Below, one piece after another: positions 14,649 to 22,367 of a DNA stretch of 23,491 nucleotides (position 1 is the first letter of the stretch; every line of letters starts with the position of its first letter). Both the position numbers and the translations under genes were made by a program. Source of the DNA: JBDTLH01 sp039934875 (lineage in GTDB: Bacteria; Acidobacteriota; Terriglobia; Terriglobales; Acidobacteriaceae); assembly GCA_039934875.1 (NCBI GenBank), contig JBDTLH010000030.1, forward strand, positions 1 to 23,491, read 5' to 3'. A model generated the notes under the pieces. The model had not been told where the DNA came from, made no database searches, and saw only the letters and a program-made list of their open reading frames with translations.

Positions 14649-15203
14649 CTAGCGCACTTCGATCTTGTTCACCACTTCCTTCACGTTCGGAACGTCCTTG
14701 GCCAATGCTTCGAGCTGCTCCTTGATCGACTTGGATCTAACCCGGCCGCTCAGTTCAAGACTCTGGTTTACGCTCTTGTAATGGATCCCGCGTCCGTTCA
14801 TGTGATGGGACACCAGCGCCGCTTTGAAATTATCTTCAACGCCGGCATCGAGGTCTTTGCTCACGTCTTTGGCCTCGCTTGCCATGCCCGGAGGCTGGAC
14901 CGCGATCTCGTTCGCCACGGCAAACGTCGCGGCATTGTCTTTCGCGATCTGCTCCGCTTTGGCTTTGGATTCGTCGTCCTTCACATTGCCGGTGAGTGTA
15001 ATCAGGCTCTTGTCCGTGTCCACGTCCACCTTCACATCGCCCAGGCCGGCGGCGTCGAGCTGCTTACCGATCGTGGACTTCACATCGCCCACCGCGATCG
15101 CGTTTCCAGCGGAGGTCGTGGTGGTTTCTTTCTTGTTGTTGCAGCCCGCGACCATCGCCGAGCCGAGCGCCAGTGCAATTAAATATCGAGAACGCATTTT
15201 CAT
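14649..15203 (-). CDS. lipoprotein with two BON domains
   Basis: A 184-residue protein from ATG 15203, chosen for AAGGAG 9 nt upstream. A lipoprotein signal peptide ends in MVAGC (C21), followed by a Lys/Thr-rich spacer. BON domain 1 covers about 38-100 (DVKSTIGKQLDAAGLGDVKV, then SLITLTGNVKDDESKAKAE), and BON domain 2 about 118-184 (NFKAALVSHHM, LELSGRVRSKSIKEQLEALA, VKEVVNKIEV). BON domains are found in OsmY-type and outer-membrane-associated proteins and are thought to bind phospholipid or protein partners; such proteins are often induced by osmotic or envelope stress. It is divergent from pepA, and the 87-nt interval must contain both promoters. Confidence 0.88.
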   Translation of the reverse strand: MKMRSRYLIALALGSAMVAGCNNKKETTTTSAGNAIAVGDVKSTIGKQLDAAGLGDVKVDVDTDKSLITLTGNVKDDESKAKAEQIAKDNAATFAVANEIAVQPPGMASEAKDVSKDLDAGVEDNFKAALVSHHMNGRGIHYKSVNQSLELSGRVRSKSIKEQLEALAKDVPNVKEVVNKIEVR

Positions 15204-15225
15204 GGTTGATAGCTCCTTCGTGCCG

Positions 15226-15254
15226 TTGGCTGAACAAACTTTAGGATGCACAAT
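15226..15254 (+). promoter_or_regulatory. candidate sigma-70 promoter for pepA
   Basis: TTGGCT (15226-15231) and CACAAT (15249-15254) are 17 nt apart in the interval between the divergent BON and pepA genes. Both boxes match consensus at four of six positions or fewer, so the call is tentative. Confidence 0.3.
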
Positions 15255-15290
15255 TCATGCGTCATGCTGCTGATTTATCCTGAGAGACAC

Positions 15291-16784
15291 ATGAATGTGA
15301 AGCTCGCAAATAATCTCTCGCAAGTGGATGCCGATGCAGTGGTGGTCTTTGCCGCCGTCTCGAGCGCCAAGGAAAATCCCACAGCAACCCTGCTCAGCGG
15401 CAATCAAGCGGCAATCAAGGCGACCGCTTCCCTGCTCGGTACAGACATCACCGGCAAGGCCTACGAGGCCACCTGGATCTATGCGCCGGACGGAACCCAG
15501 GCCAAGCGGCTGCTGGTCATCGGCGTGGGCAAGGGAGAGAAGTTCGACCCTAATGTGCTGCGCAATGCGGCGGGCGCGGCGGTGCGGCAGCTTAAAGCGA
15601 AGAACCTGAAGTCGCTGGCGATTGCCCTGCCGGAAAATGCCGCGAAGCATTTCAGCGATGAAAACTGGGTTCGCGCCCTGGTGATCGGCGCGGTAGTCGC
15701 GGACTTCGACGCAAACTACTATGCCTCCGACCGCAAAGACCAGACCCTGCAGGTCCTCACCGTCATAAACACCAACGGGTCCAACCTTGAGGCGGCAATC
15801 GACGAGGGCCGCATCATCGGCGGGTCGCAAAACTTCACCCGCGATCTGGTGAATGAGCCGGGAAATAAGATGACACCCACCATTCTCGGCGAGCGCGCTA
15901 AAAAAATGTCGGAGGATGTTGGCATCGAGTGCGAGGTACACTCCACCGAGAAGCTCAAAGAATTGAAGATGGGATCATTTCTTTCTGTGTCGTTGGGAAG
16001 CGAGGAGCCTCCCGCGCTGATCGTGATGAAGTACGAGCCAGAAGGCGCGGCCAGTGATGTGACGGTCGGGCTGGTAGGCAAAGGGATCACCTTCGATAGC
16101 GGCGGTATCTCCATCAAGCCCGCCGATAACATGGAGAAGATGAAATACGACATGGCGGGCGGCGCGGCGATGATCGGAGCCATGCGCGCCATCGCCCTCC
16201 TTAAACTCAACGTGCGCGTCATCGGCATCGTCTGCGCCAGCGAGAACATGCCCGACGGCAAAGCCCAAAAACCGGGCGATGTGCGCTTCGCCATGAACGG
16301 CAAAGCCATTGAGATCATCAACACTGATGCGGAGGGCCGCCTGGTGCTCGCCGACGGCCTCTGCTATGCTCGCCAACTTGGCGCGACCCACCTGATTGAT
16401 GCGGCGACCCTGACCGGCGCCTGTGTAGTGGCGCTCGGCATGATCAATGCCGGATGTTTCGCCAACGACGATTCCATCTATCATCGCTTTCACCAGGCGA
16501 CCCATCATGCGGGCGAGAAGTTCTGGCGGTTGCCGCTCGATGAGGAGTATCAGGATTCTATAAAATCAAGCATCGCCGACATTATGAACTCCGGCGGACG
16601 CCACGCCGGCGCAGTCACCGCTGCGAAATTCTTGCAGGAATTCGTGGATGATAAACCCTGGGTCCACCTCGACATCGCCGGCACCGCATGGATTGACGAC
16701 AACAAGCCCTGGATCACCAAGGGCCCGAGCGGGATCGCGGTGCGCAGCCTGGTGGAATTTGTGCGCGGCTTCGAGAAAACGTAG
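15291..16784 (+). CDS. pepA: leucyl aminopeptidase (M17 family)
   Basis: A 497-residue cytosolic exopeptidase that removes N-terminal residues from peptides. ATG 15291 (MNVKLANNLS) is preferred over in-frame upstream codons because the family N-terminal domain begins there and GAGAG precedes it. The catalytic C-terminal domain carries two-metal ligands K264 and D269 (GKGITFDSGG), D287 (MKYDMAGG), D346 and E348 within the M17 signature NTDAEGRLVLADG. Catalytic K276 (GISIKPAD) and R350 are present, so the enzyme should be active with Mn/Zn. Length fits the family (about 480-510); hexamer formation is expected from relatives. In E. coli PepA is also a DNA-binding protein in site-specific recombination, a role that cannot be assumed here. 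Confidence 0.95.
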   Translation: MNVKLANNLSQVDADAVVVFAAVSSAKENPTATLLSGNQAAIKATASLLGTDITGKAYEATWIYAPDGTQAKRLLVIGVGKGEKFDPNVLRNAAGAAVRQLKAKNLKSLAIALPENAAKHFSDENWVRALVIGAVVADFDANYYASDRKDQTLQVLTVINTNGSNLEAAIDEGRIIGGSQNFTRDLVNEPGNKMTPTILGERAKKMSEDVGIECEVHSTEKLKELKMGSFLSVSLGSEEPPALIVMKYEPEGAASDVTVGLVGKGITFDSGGISIKPADNMEKMKYDMAGGAAMIGAMRAIALLKLNVRVIGIVCASENMPDGKAQKPGDVRFAMNGKAIEIINTDAEGRLVLADGLCYARQLGATHLIDAATLTGACVVALGMINAGCFANDDSIYHRFHQATHHAGEKFWRLPLDEEYQDSIKSSIADIMNSGGRHAGAVTAAKFLQEFVDDKPWVHLDIAGTAWIDDNKPWITKGPSGIAVRSLVEFVRGFEKT

Positions 16785-16792
16785 GGGCATTC

Positions 16793-16997
16793 ACCACAGA
16801 GGGCACAGAGAAATCACGAAGGAATAGAACCAAAAGCAGGAAGTCAGAATTACCGTCCTTGCATTTCATGTTCCACCGTTATCTACAAAGCCACTAACGA
16901 AGAACAAGAAAACGGATCGGGTTTTTATCCGTCCGTTTCTTGCTTCTTCTATTCTCTTCTCTGTGTTCCTCTGCGTATCCTTCGTGTCCTCTGTGGT
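16793..16997. repeat. imperfect inverted repeat pair in the pepA-adh convergent spacer
   Basis: ACCACAGAGG (16793-16802) recurs inverted as CCTCTGTGGT (16988-16997). CACGAAGGA (16815-16823) recurs inverted at 16978-16986, and a CACAGAG unit followed by AATAGAA is found in both arms (left near 16804-16829, right near 16949-16966). The order of units and spacing differ between arms, so they look like two diverged, rearranged members of a dispersed repeat family built on the word ACCACAGAGGACACAGAG, rather than a simple stem. They flank a terminator-like hairpin. Confidence 0.6.
16905..16942. terminator. hairpin terminator between convergent pepA and adh
   Basis: CAAGAAA (16905-16911) pairs with TTTCTTG (16936-16942), and ACGGAT (16912-16917) with ATCCGT (16927-16932), leaving a 3-nt bulge and a 9-nt loop. 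T-rich sequence follows on the plus strand (CTTCTTCT), and the reverse strand also runs into TTCTTG-rich DNA, so it could stop both transcripts. Confidence 0.6.
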
Positions 16998-17003
16998 AAA
17001 GTC

Positions 17004-18233
17004 TTATGCCGCCCGCAACGCCGCCTCCGGCTCCAGCTTTACTTTTATCCAGCCGGGCTCTCTACGATCGAACTGCTTATACGCTTCGATCACCGAGGTC
17101 ATGGGTTCGACGTTGGTAAGTATCTCTGCCGGGTCCATCACATTCGAGCGCACCATCTCGATGATCTTGGGAATGTACTTGCGGTGGTTGCAGTTTCCCA
17201 TCCTGACGGTGAGGTTCTTGTTCATTGCCATGCCGATGGGAAATGATTGCACCTGCTCCGGATAGACGCCAATAATCGACAACGTACCCGCCTTGGCGCA
17301 CACCTCCACTCCCCACGACAAGACCTGGGAGGGCGCATCTCCGGGATGCCAGTTGCCGTCGTCCTGGTTGGTCTTGGGTGCAACCATCTTGCGCTCTACC
17401 GCGAACAGTGGCTTCTTCGCCGTGGCGGACTTGGCCGCTGGACCGCTATGCGCACAATTTGCGTCCACGCCGACGCAATCGATCACACAGTCGGGACCGA
17501 TGCCTCCCGTGAATTGCCGGATTGCCTCGACCGGATCCTCCCGGTTGAAATCAATGGCTTCGCCGCCCTGCGCCGATGCCATCTCGAGGCGCGATGCAAT
17601 AGTGTCGATGGCGAAGATACGTCCGGCGTCCAGGTGCTTGGCCGAGGCAATCGCGAACTGCCCCACTGGCCCGCAGCCGAAGACGGCGACCGTATGTCCC
17701 GGGTTGATGTCAGCCATCTCCGCCGCCATATATGCGGTCGGGAAGATGTCGGAGATCAGAATTGCCTGATCGTCCTCCACCTCCTCCGGCAGCTTTACCA
17801 GATTGATATTGGCGAAAGGAACGCGCACATACTCCGCCTGCATGCCGTCGAAGGGGCCGGTCATCGCGGGCCCGCCATAGAATGCAGTTCCCTTCTCCGG
17901 GCCATTGGGATTAGCGGTATCGCACTGCGCGTAGTATCCCGCCCGGCAATAAGAACAATTGCCGCATCCGATGGTCGAGCCTACCACCACGCGGTCTCCT
18001 TGCCGGAAGTTGCGCACCGCGTTGCCCACCTCTTCCACGATGCCGATCCCCTCATGACCCATGATGGTTCCCGGCTTCATCGGACCAAGCGTACCCCGGA
18101 CCATGTGCAGATCAGTCCCGCAGATCGCGCTGGCGGTGATGCGCACGATCGCGTCGGTTGGTTTATTGATCTTGGGCTCGGCGACGTTCTCCAGCCGGAT
18201 GTCTCCGATTCCGTGAAATACAACTGCTTTCAT
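17004..18233 (-). CDS. zinc-dependent alcohol dehydrogenase, formaldehyde-dismutase-like
   Basis: A 409-residue medium-chain dehydrogenase from ATG 18233, with AAGGAGG upstream. Catalytic zinc ligands C38 (AICGTD), H60 and E61 (GHEGIG) are present, and four structural-zinc cysteines lie at C90, C93, C96 and C104. The Rossmann loop VAVFGCGPVGQ begins near residue 182. The protein is longer than ordinary ADH (about 350) because of an extra segment around AHSGPAAKSATAKKPLFA to NWHPGDAPSQ, a hallmark of the glutathione-independent formaldehyde dehydrogenase/dismutase-like branch. It should oxidise or dismutate an aldehyde or alcohol with NAD; the substrate is unproven. The DJ-1-like gene lies about 100 nt upstream on the same strand and a hairpin separates them, so cotranscription is possible but may be attenuated. 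Confidence 0.88.
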   Translation of the reverse strand: MKAVVFHGIGDIRLENVAEPKINKPTDAIVRITASAICGTDLHMVRGTLGPMKPGTIMGHEGIGIVEEVGNAVRNFRQGDRVVVGSTIGCGNCSYCRAGYYAQCDTANPNGPEKGTAFYGGPAMTGPFDGMQAEYVRVPFANINLVKLPEEVEDDQAILISDIFPTAYMAAEMADINPGHTVAVFGCGPVGQFAIASAKHLDAGRIFAIDTIASRLEMASAQGGEAIDFNREDPVEAIRQFTGGIGPDCVIDCVGVDANCAHSGPAAKSATAKKPLFAVERKMVAPKTNQDDGNWHPGDAPSQVLSWGVEVCAKAGTLSIIGVYPEQVQSFPIGMAMNKNLTVRMGNCNHRKYIPKIIEMVRSNVMDPAEILTNVEPMTSVIEAYKQFDRREPGWIKVKLEPEAALRAA

Positions 18234-18294
18234 AAATACCTCCTTCGAACTGCCACAAAATATTTCCGTTTTGAATTAAGGCGGAGATGACAAT

Positions 18295-18334
18295 ATTGCC
18301 TTCCCATTCTCATCGGGAGATGGATGGGAGCAAT
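18295..18334 (-). terminator. hairpin after the DJ-1-like gene
   Basis: ATTGC (18295-18299) pairs with GCAAT (18330-18334) and TCCCAT (18302-18307) with ATGGGA (18324-18329), with a 2-nt bulge and a 16-nt loop. It begins 3 nt past the stop of the DJ-1-like gene on the reverse strand and precedes adh. The lack of a T-tract suggests attenuation or RNA stabilisation as alternatives to termination. Confidence 0.45.
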
Positions 18335-18336
18335 CG

Positions 18337-18921
18337 TTACGCCGCCTTGCTGCCACTCTGTCTCCACTGCTCAAACAGCGCAATGGCTTCGCGATTGAAG
18401 GCGGGTATATCCGCGGGCTTGCGGCTTGAAACCCAGTTCTTGTCCACGTTGACTTCTTTATCCACCCAGTTGCCGCCGGCGTTCTTGACGTCGTCCTGGA
18501 TCGTCGGCCAACTTGTAAGCGTGCGCCCTTTCACCAGTCCCGCCGAGACCAGCAGCCACGGCGCATGGCAGATCACTGCGATCGGCATACCCGATTTGTC
18601 GGCATCCTTCACGAACTGCTGCGCTTGATGGACTGCGCGGATCGCGTCGGCATTCAGCGCTCCGCCGGGCAGAAGCACCGCGTCGTAGTCATTCGCCCTG
18701 GCGTCGGCGAACGATTTGTCCACCTTCACCGTACCGGCTTTGTCGTGGTGATTCATGCCGTAAATCTCACCCGCATCGCGCCCCTCCCCATCCGATATCA
18801 CATCCACCTTCGCGCCCAATTCTTCAAACGCCTTCTTCGGATCCGACAACTCCGCCCACTCAAATCCATTCATCGCTAGACACGCAATCTTCATCCCTTG
18901 CAAGCTGCTTTTATCTGCCAT
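18337..18921 (-). CDS. DJ-1/PfpI family protein (type 1 glutamine amidotransferase-like)
   Basis: A 194-residue protein. ATG 18921 is chosen because AAGGAG lies upstream, though the 12-nt spacing is long; an internal ATG at codon 10 (MKIACLAMNG) is an alternative. The nucleophile elbow AVICHAPWLL contains C118 and H119, and E24 (WAELSDP) is the conserved acidic partner near the cysteine. The fold sequence (YDAVLLPGGALNADAIR, GRTLTSWPTIQDDVKNAGG) fits the YhbO/PfpI subgroup. Members act on methylglyoxal-type carbonyl damage (glyoxalase III or deglycase activity, debated) or as chaperones; protease activity is doubtful. The neighbouring aldehyde-type dehydrogenase supports a carbonyl-stress role, by inference. 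Confidence 0.88.
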   Translation of the reverse strand: MADKSSLQGMKIACLAMNGFEWAELSDPKKAFEELGAKVDVISDGEGRDAGEIYGMNHHDKAGTVKVDKSFADARANDYDAVLLPGGALNADAIRAVHQAQQFVKDADKSGMPIAVICHAPWLLVSAGLVKGRTLTSWPTIQDDVKNAGGNWVDKEVNVDKNWVSSRKPADIPAFNREAIALFEQWRQSGSKAA

Positions 18922-19027
18922 ATGTAATAAAGACTCCTTATGAAGAGTGTGATGCGAAAGGGTTGCGCTGGGAAGTTGCTGCGCCGACATCATGCATGCT
19001 CGACAGCCCTGATGGGAGGAATACGCC

Positions 19028-21097
19028 TTACGAATTGCGCCTCTTCTTCCCCGCCGATTGCTCCGCCTCCAGCAGATGCCCTCTGATGGCGGCAATCACT
19101 TGAGCATCGGCATGATCGCTGTGCGCGATGCGCGCTGCGTCATGCAGCAGCGCAATCGCCTGCGCGGTTTCGTGGCGGCGCAGATGCACCAGCGCCGCCG
19201 TATCCATCACCGCGGGATCGGTGGGCCTCAGCTTCTGCGCGGTCTGGGAAAGTTCCAGAGCGCGGTCGAGTTTCTGCTGTTGCAGATAAATCCACGCCAG
19301 ATTGTTGGCGGCAATGCCGCTGCTGTCTCCCTGCCGCAGCGCTGCCTCATAGAGCTTCGCAGCTTCGTTCAGACGCCCGCGCGATTCGAATTCCTGCGCC
19401 TGCGAGAGCGAGGCGCTATCGTGCTCGAGGCAGCGCCGCGCCTCTTGATACCAGCCCTGCTTCGCATACAGCCGGGCAGCGAGTTGCAAGAGCGCCGAAG
19501 ACTGCGGCGGACGCGACGCGATCGTCTCGAGTTCCTCAATCATGCGGTAGTTCACGCGCCCGCGCTGGTAGAGCTGCGTCAGGCCATCAAGGGCCGAGCG
19601 ATCATTCGGATCGGCGCTGAGCGCGAGTTGGTACTCCGCCACCGCGCCGGAGATGCTGCCTTCCGCGCTCGCCAGTTCGGCGGCGGCGGCGTGCGCCGAT
19701 GCCGCTTGGGGATTAATGGCGAGAGCCCGCCCCACAATGGTGTGCGCCGAATCGAAGCGCCGGGATGCGGTGAGCACCTGCCCATGAGCCACCAATGCCT
19801 GTAGATTCGCCGGTTCGCGCTGCAATACGGGTATCAACAATTGCTCCGCGCTGGCGGCGTCTCCATGAGCGAGACGAACCTGCGCCAGAGCAATGGCGGC
19901 GGGCGAGAAATCCGCGTCGAGATCAAGCGCACTGTGCAGCGCACGCGCGCCACTGGCCGGGTCTCCGGAGGCGAGCAGAAGATTCGCCAGCGCATACTGC
20001 GCCGGTGCGGAATCGGGAGCAAGGTTTACCGCGGACCTGGCGAGTCGCAGTCCTCCTTCCGCATCGCCTTCGGCGAGCGCGATCTCGCTCTCCAAAATCG
20101 TCGCCGTACCCTGATCAAACTCCGCGCGATGCATGGCAAGCAGCAGGCGGGCGTGCACAGTCCTGTCCGCCTGCACCTCGGCTTCGATCAACCGCGCCTG
20201 CACCCTGGCCTCTGCGGGCGCGGCAACATAATAGTCAAGGGCGGCAGAGGGCCTCCCGAGAGCAAATTCCAGGTCTCCCATATCCCGCGCTCTCGCCGTT
20301 GGCGGCAACTGCTGCAGCGCGGATTGCGCATCGGCGATTCTGCCGTGCCTTTCATAAAACTGCGCGAGATGCAGTACCGTGATCTCCGAGTTGAAGGCGC
20401 TGCCGGCGCGCAGATAAGTGTTTTCTGCCCCGGCGAAGTCCCCCTGCTCTTCTTTGAGCCGTGCCAGCGCAAGCCACGCATTTTCCGCCATCTCAGGCTG
20501 TGCTTTGGTGGAACTCGCTTTCCCGGAAGTATCGATGGCCTGCGTCAACACGCGCCCCGCTTCATCGTCGCGATGTTCGCTGTGCAGTTGCTGCGCGTAA
20601 GTGATGGCAATCTCCACCGCGCCCGCATTGTGGGCCAGCGCCGAACGGTAAAGCTGCTCGGCGGCCGCCGGCCTGCCCTCGCGTAAATCAATCTCTGCCA
20701 GTGTGAGCGCCGCCTCTTCATTCGCCGGACTCTCTGCCAACGCGGAGCTGAGCAGGGTGCGCGGCTCACGGCTCTCGCCCGCCGCCGCCAGCAGGCGCGC
20801 CATCTCCACTTGCGCCACTACACTATGGGGGTCGTCGGAGAGCGCCTCTCCCAGCTCGTGGTATGCGTCCTGAAATTGGTCCAGCTTGATCAGGCAGTCT
20901 GCCATGCGAGCGCGCATCACGGCGCGCTCCGCGGGGCTTCGACTGCTGTCCCGCAATCGCAGATACACGCGAACCGCATCTGTATATCGACCGGCCGCTT
21001 CCGCCTGCTTCGCCGCAGCAAGGTCGTGCTGAACGCGATTGCATCCCGCAAACACAACCACTGAAAGTAGCAGGACAGAGATCGCAGGGGAACGCAT
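19028..21097 (-). CDS. TPR-repeat lipoprotein
   Basis: A 689-residue protein from ATG 21097. Residues 1-19 are a lipoprotein signal peptide with lipobox VFAGC (C19), so it should be anchored in the envelope and face the periplasm. The rest is a long run of 34-residue tetratricopeptide repeats, for example AAAKQAEAAGRYTDAVRVYL, AAEQLYRSALAHNAGAVEIA, SAEQLLIPVLQREPANLQAL and NEAAKLYEAALRQGDSSGIA followed by NNLAWIYLQQQKLDRALEL. TPR arrays are protein-docking scaffolds; related PEP-CTERM/PrsT-type and secretion-linked proteins share this layout, but no such partner lies next to it. No enzymatic motif is seen. The C-terminus is basic (AGKKRRNS). No strong ribosome binding site precedes the ATG. 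Confidence 0.88.
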   Translation of the reverse strand: MRSPAISVLLLSVVVFAGCNRVQHDLAAAKQAEAAGRYTDAVRVYLRLRDSSRSPAERAVMRARMADCLIKLDQFQDAYHELGEALSDDPHSVVAQVEMARLLAAAGESREPRTLLSSALAESPANEEAALTLAEIDLREGRPAAAEQLYRSALAHNAGAVEIAITYAQQLHSEHRDDEAGRVLTQAIDTSGKASSTKAQPEMAENAWLALARLKEEQGDFAGAENTYLRAGSAFNSEITVLHLAQFYERHGRIADAQSALQQLPPTARARDMGDLEFALGRPSAALDYYVAAPAEARVQARLIEAEVQADRTVHARLLLAMHRAEFDQGTATILESEIALAEGDAEGGLRLARSAVNLAPDSAPAQYALANLLLASGDPASGARALHSALDLDADFSPAAIALAQVRLAHGDAASAEQLLIPVLQREPANLQALVAHGQVLTASRRFDSAHTIVGRALAINPQAASAHAAAAELASAEGSISGAVAEYQLALSADPNDRSALDGLTQLYQRGRVNYRMIEELETIASRPPQSSALLQLAARLYAKQGWYQEARRCLEHDSASLSQAQEFESRGRLNEAAKLYEAALRQGDSSGIAANNLAWIYLQQQKLDRALELSQTAQKLRPTDPAVMDTAALVHLRRHETAQAIALLHDAARIAHSDHADAQVIAAIRGHLLEAEQSAGKKRRNS

Positions 21098-21174
21098 GTA
21101 GTTAAGGTGCGGCCAATGTGCGAGACAGTTGCCACAGTGCAGAAATCAAGATGCCGGAAGCCAGGCGCCGGCAG

Positions 21175-22281
21175 CTACAACGCGCTTTTTTTCAATTGTC
21201 CACAGGCCGCATAAATGTCTCGCCCTCGTGGACGTCGGATATACGCCGGAACTCCCGCCCGCTCAAGTACCGCTTTAAAAGTTGCGACGTTACGCGCCGA
21301 AGGCGTGCCGAAAAGGATCTCCGGCCCCGGATTTAGAGCAATCAGATTCACTTTGCAGCGAATGCCGGTCAGCAACTCCGCGAACTCACGGGCGTCCGCC
21401 TGAGAATCGTTCACCTGATCCAGCAGCACGTATTCGAAGGTCACGCGCTCCCGCGTCTTCAACGGAAAACGCCGCACCGCATCGAGCAACGTCGCAATGT
21501 TCCACTTCTTATTCAGGGGCATGATGCGGGTACGCACCTCGTCGTTGGACGCGTTGAGTGAGATCGCCAGCTTGGGACGCTGCGCCTCCCGCCCAAAGTC
21601 ATCAATCCGGGGCACGATCCCAGAGGTCGATACCGTCATGCGCGAGAGCGGAATCCCCGTACCCTCATGCAGCAGCCGCACCGCCTCCATGAAATTGTCG
21701 TAGTTGAGAAACGGCTCACCCTGTCCCATGAAGACCAGGTTGATGCGCTCCTTTTCCACATCCACCCGATGACGATTGAGCACCAGATGTATTTGCCCGA
21801 TGATCTCGCCCGCCGTCAGATTGCGTTCGATCCCCAGCAGCGCCGTCATGCAGAACTGGCAATTCACGGCGCACCCCACCTGACTCGACACGCAGATGGT
21901 CGCCCGGCGATGGCTGCGCGGGGAAATCTCTTCTTCGCCCGCTTCGCTTCCGTCTCCCGCCTCGCCCAAGTCGCCTTCGGGCATCCACACCGTCTCCACG
22001 CTCTGGCCGTCGGAGAACTTCGCCAGAAATCGTTCGCTGCCGTCAATCGAGGTAAACCGCTTCTCCTCCGCAGGAATTCCCGCCACATACCCCCGCTCGA
22101 TCAGCCACTCGCGAAAATTTTTGGGGAGAGCCGTTGCATCGCTTATGGTGCATATCCGCTGACCGTAGAGTGCCTCAAAGAGCTGCCTGCCCCGGTAGCC
22201 GGGCTGCCCTGCTTCCTCGGCAATGACGCTAAGTTGTTGAAGGGAAAGCCCCAAAAGGCCGGATTGGATCTGATGTAACAC
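21175..22281 (-). CDS. rlmN: dual-specificity 23S rRNA/tRNA adenine-C2 methyltransferase RlmN
   Basis: A 368-residue radical SAM enzyme that methylates A2503 of 23S rRNA and A37 of some tRNAs. The start is GTG 22281 with no clear ribosome binding site; the conserved N-terminal helical domain begins near residue 10, so a slightly later TTG is possible. The radical SAM motif is C137-x3-C141-x2-C144 (GCAVNCQFC). The two catalytic cysteines are C130 (TICVSSQVG) and C360 (YAACGQL), so the ping-pong methyl transfer chemistry is intact. FMGQGEPFLNYD and the SLNASND segment are family hallmarks. An acidic insertion of roughly 20 residues (about 104-124, GEAGDGSEAGEEEIS) precedes C130 and is absent in E. 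coli. It diverges from the M16 peptidase gene. Confidence 0.95.
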   Translation of the reverse strand: MLHQIQSGLLGLSLQQLSVIAEEAGQPGYRGRQLFEALYGQRICTISDATALPKNFREWLIERGYVAGIPAEEKRFTSIDGSERFLAKFSDGQSVETVWMPEGDLGEAGDGSEAGEEEISPRSHRRATICVSSQVGCAVNCQFCMTALLGIERNLTAGEIIGQIHLVLNRHRVDVEKERINLVFMGQGEPFLNYDNFMEAVRLLHEGTGIPLSRMTVSTSGIVPRIDDFGREAQRPKLAISLNASNDEVRTRIMPLNKKWNIATLLDAVRRFPLKTRERVTFEYVLLDQVNDSQADAREFAELLTGIRCKVNLIALNPGPEILFGTPSARNVATFKAVLERAGVPAYIRRPRGRDIYAACGQLKKSAL

Positions 22282-22328
22282 GCGCGTCTAAGTAGCTTTC
22301 TTTTGATGAGTTTAGCACCATGTAATGA

Positions 22329-22356
22329 TGCTGAACCCCGCTCCCGCTTATACAAT
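22329..22356 (+). promoter_or_regulatory. candidate promoter for the M16 peptidase gene
   Basis: TACAAT (22351-22356, within TATACAAT) is a good -10 box; the only -35 candidate is TGCTGA at 22329-22334, 16 nt away and weak. Transcription from it would start a few nucleotides before the ATG at 22368, giving an almost leaderless message, which would fit the absence of a strong ribosome binding site. Confidence 0.3.
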
Positions 22357-22367
22357 CTAATAGACAG

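Noticed and set aside
17247..18290. Long plus-strand open frame (347 codons) opposite the zinc dehydrogenase
   Set aside because: It mirrors a well-supported dehydrogenase gene; its translation is Arg/His-rich without domains, and no ribosome binding site precedes it. It is a GC-rich antisense shadow.
19841..20686. Plus-strand open frame (281 codons) opposite the TPR lipoprotein
   Set aside because: Arg-rich low-similarity translation antisense to a clear TPR protein; no ribosome binding site.
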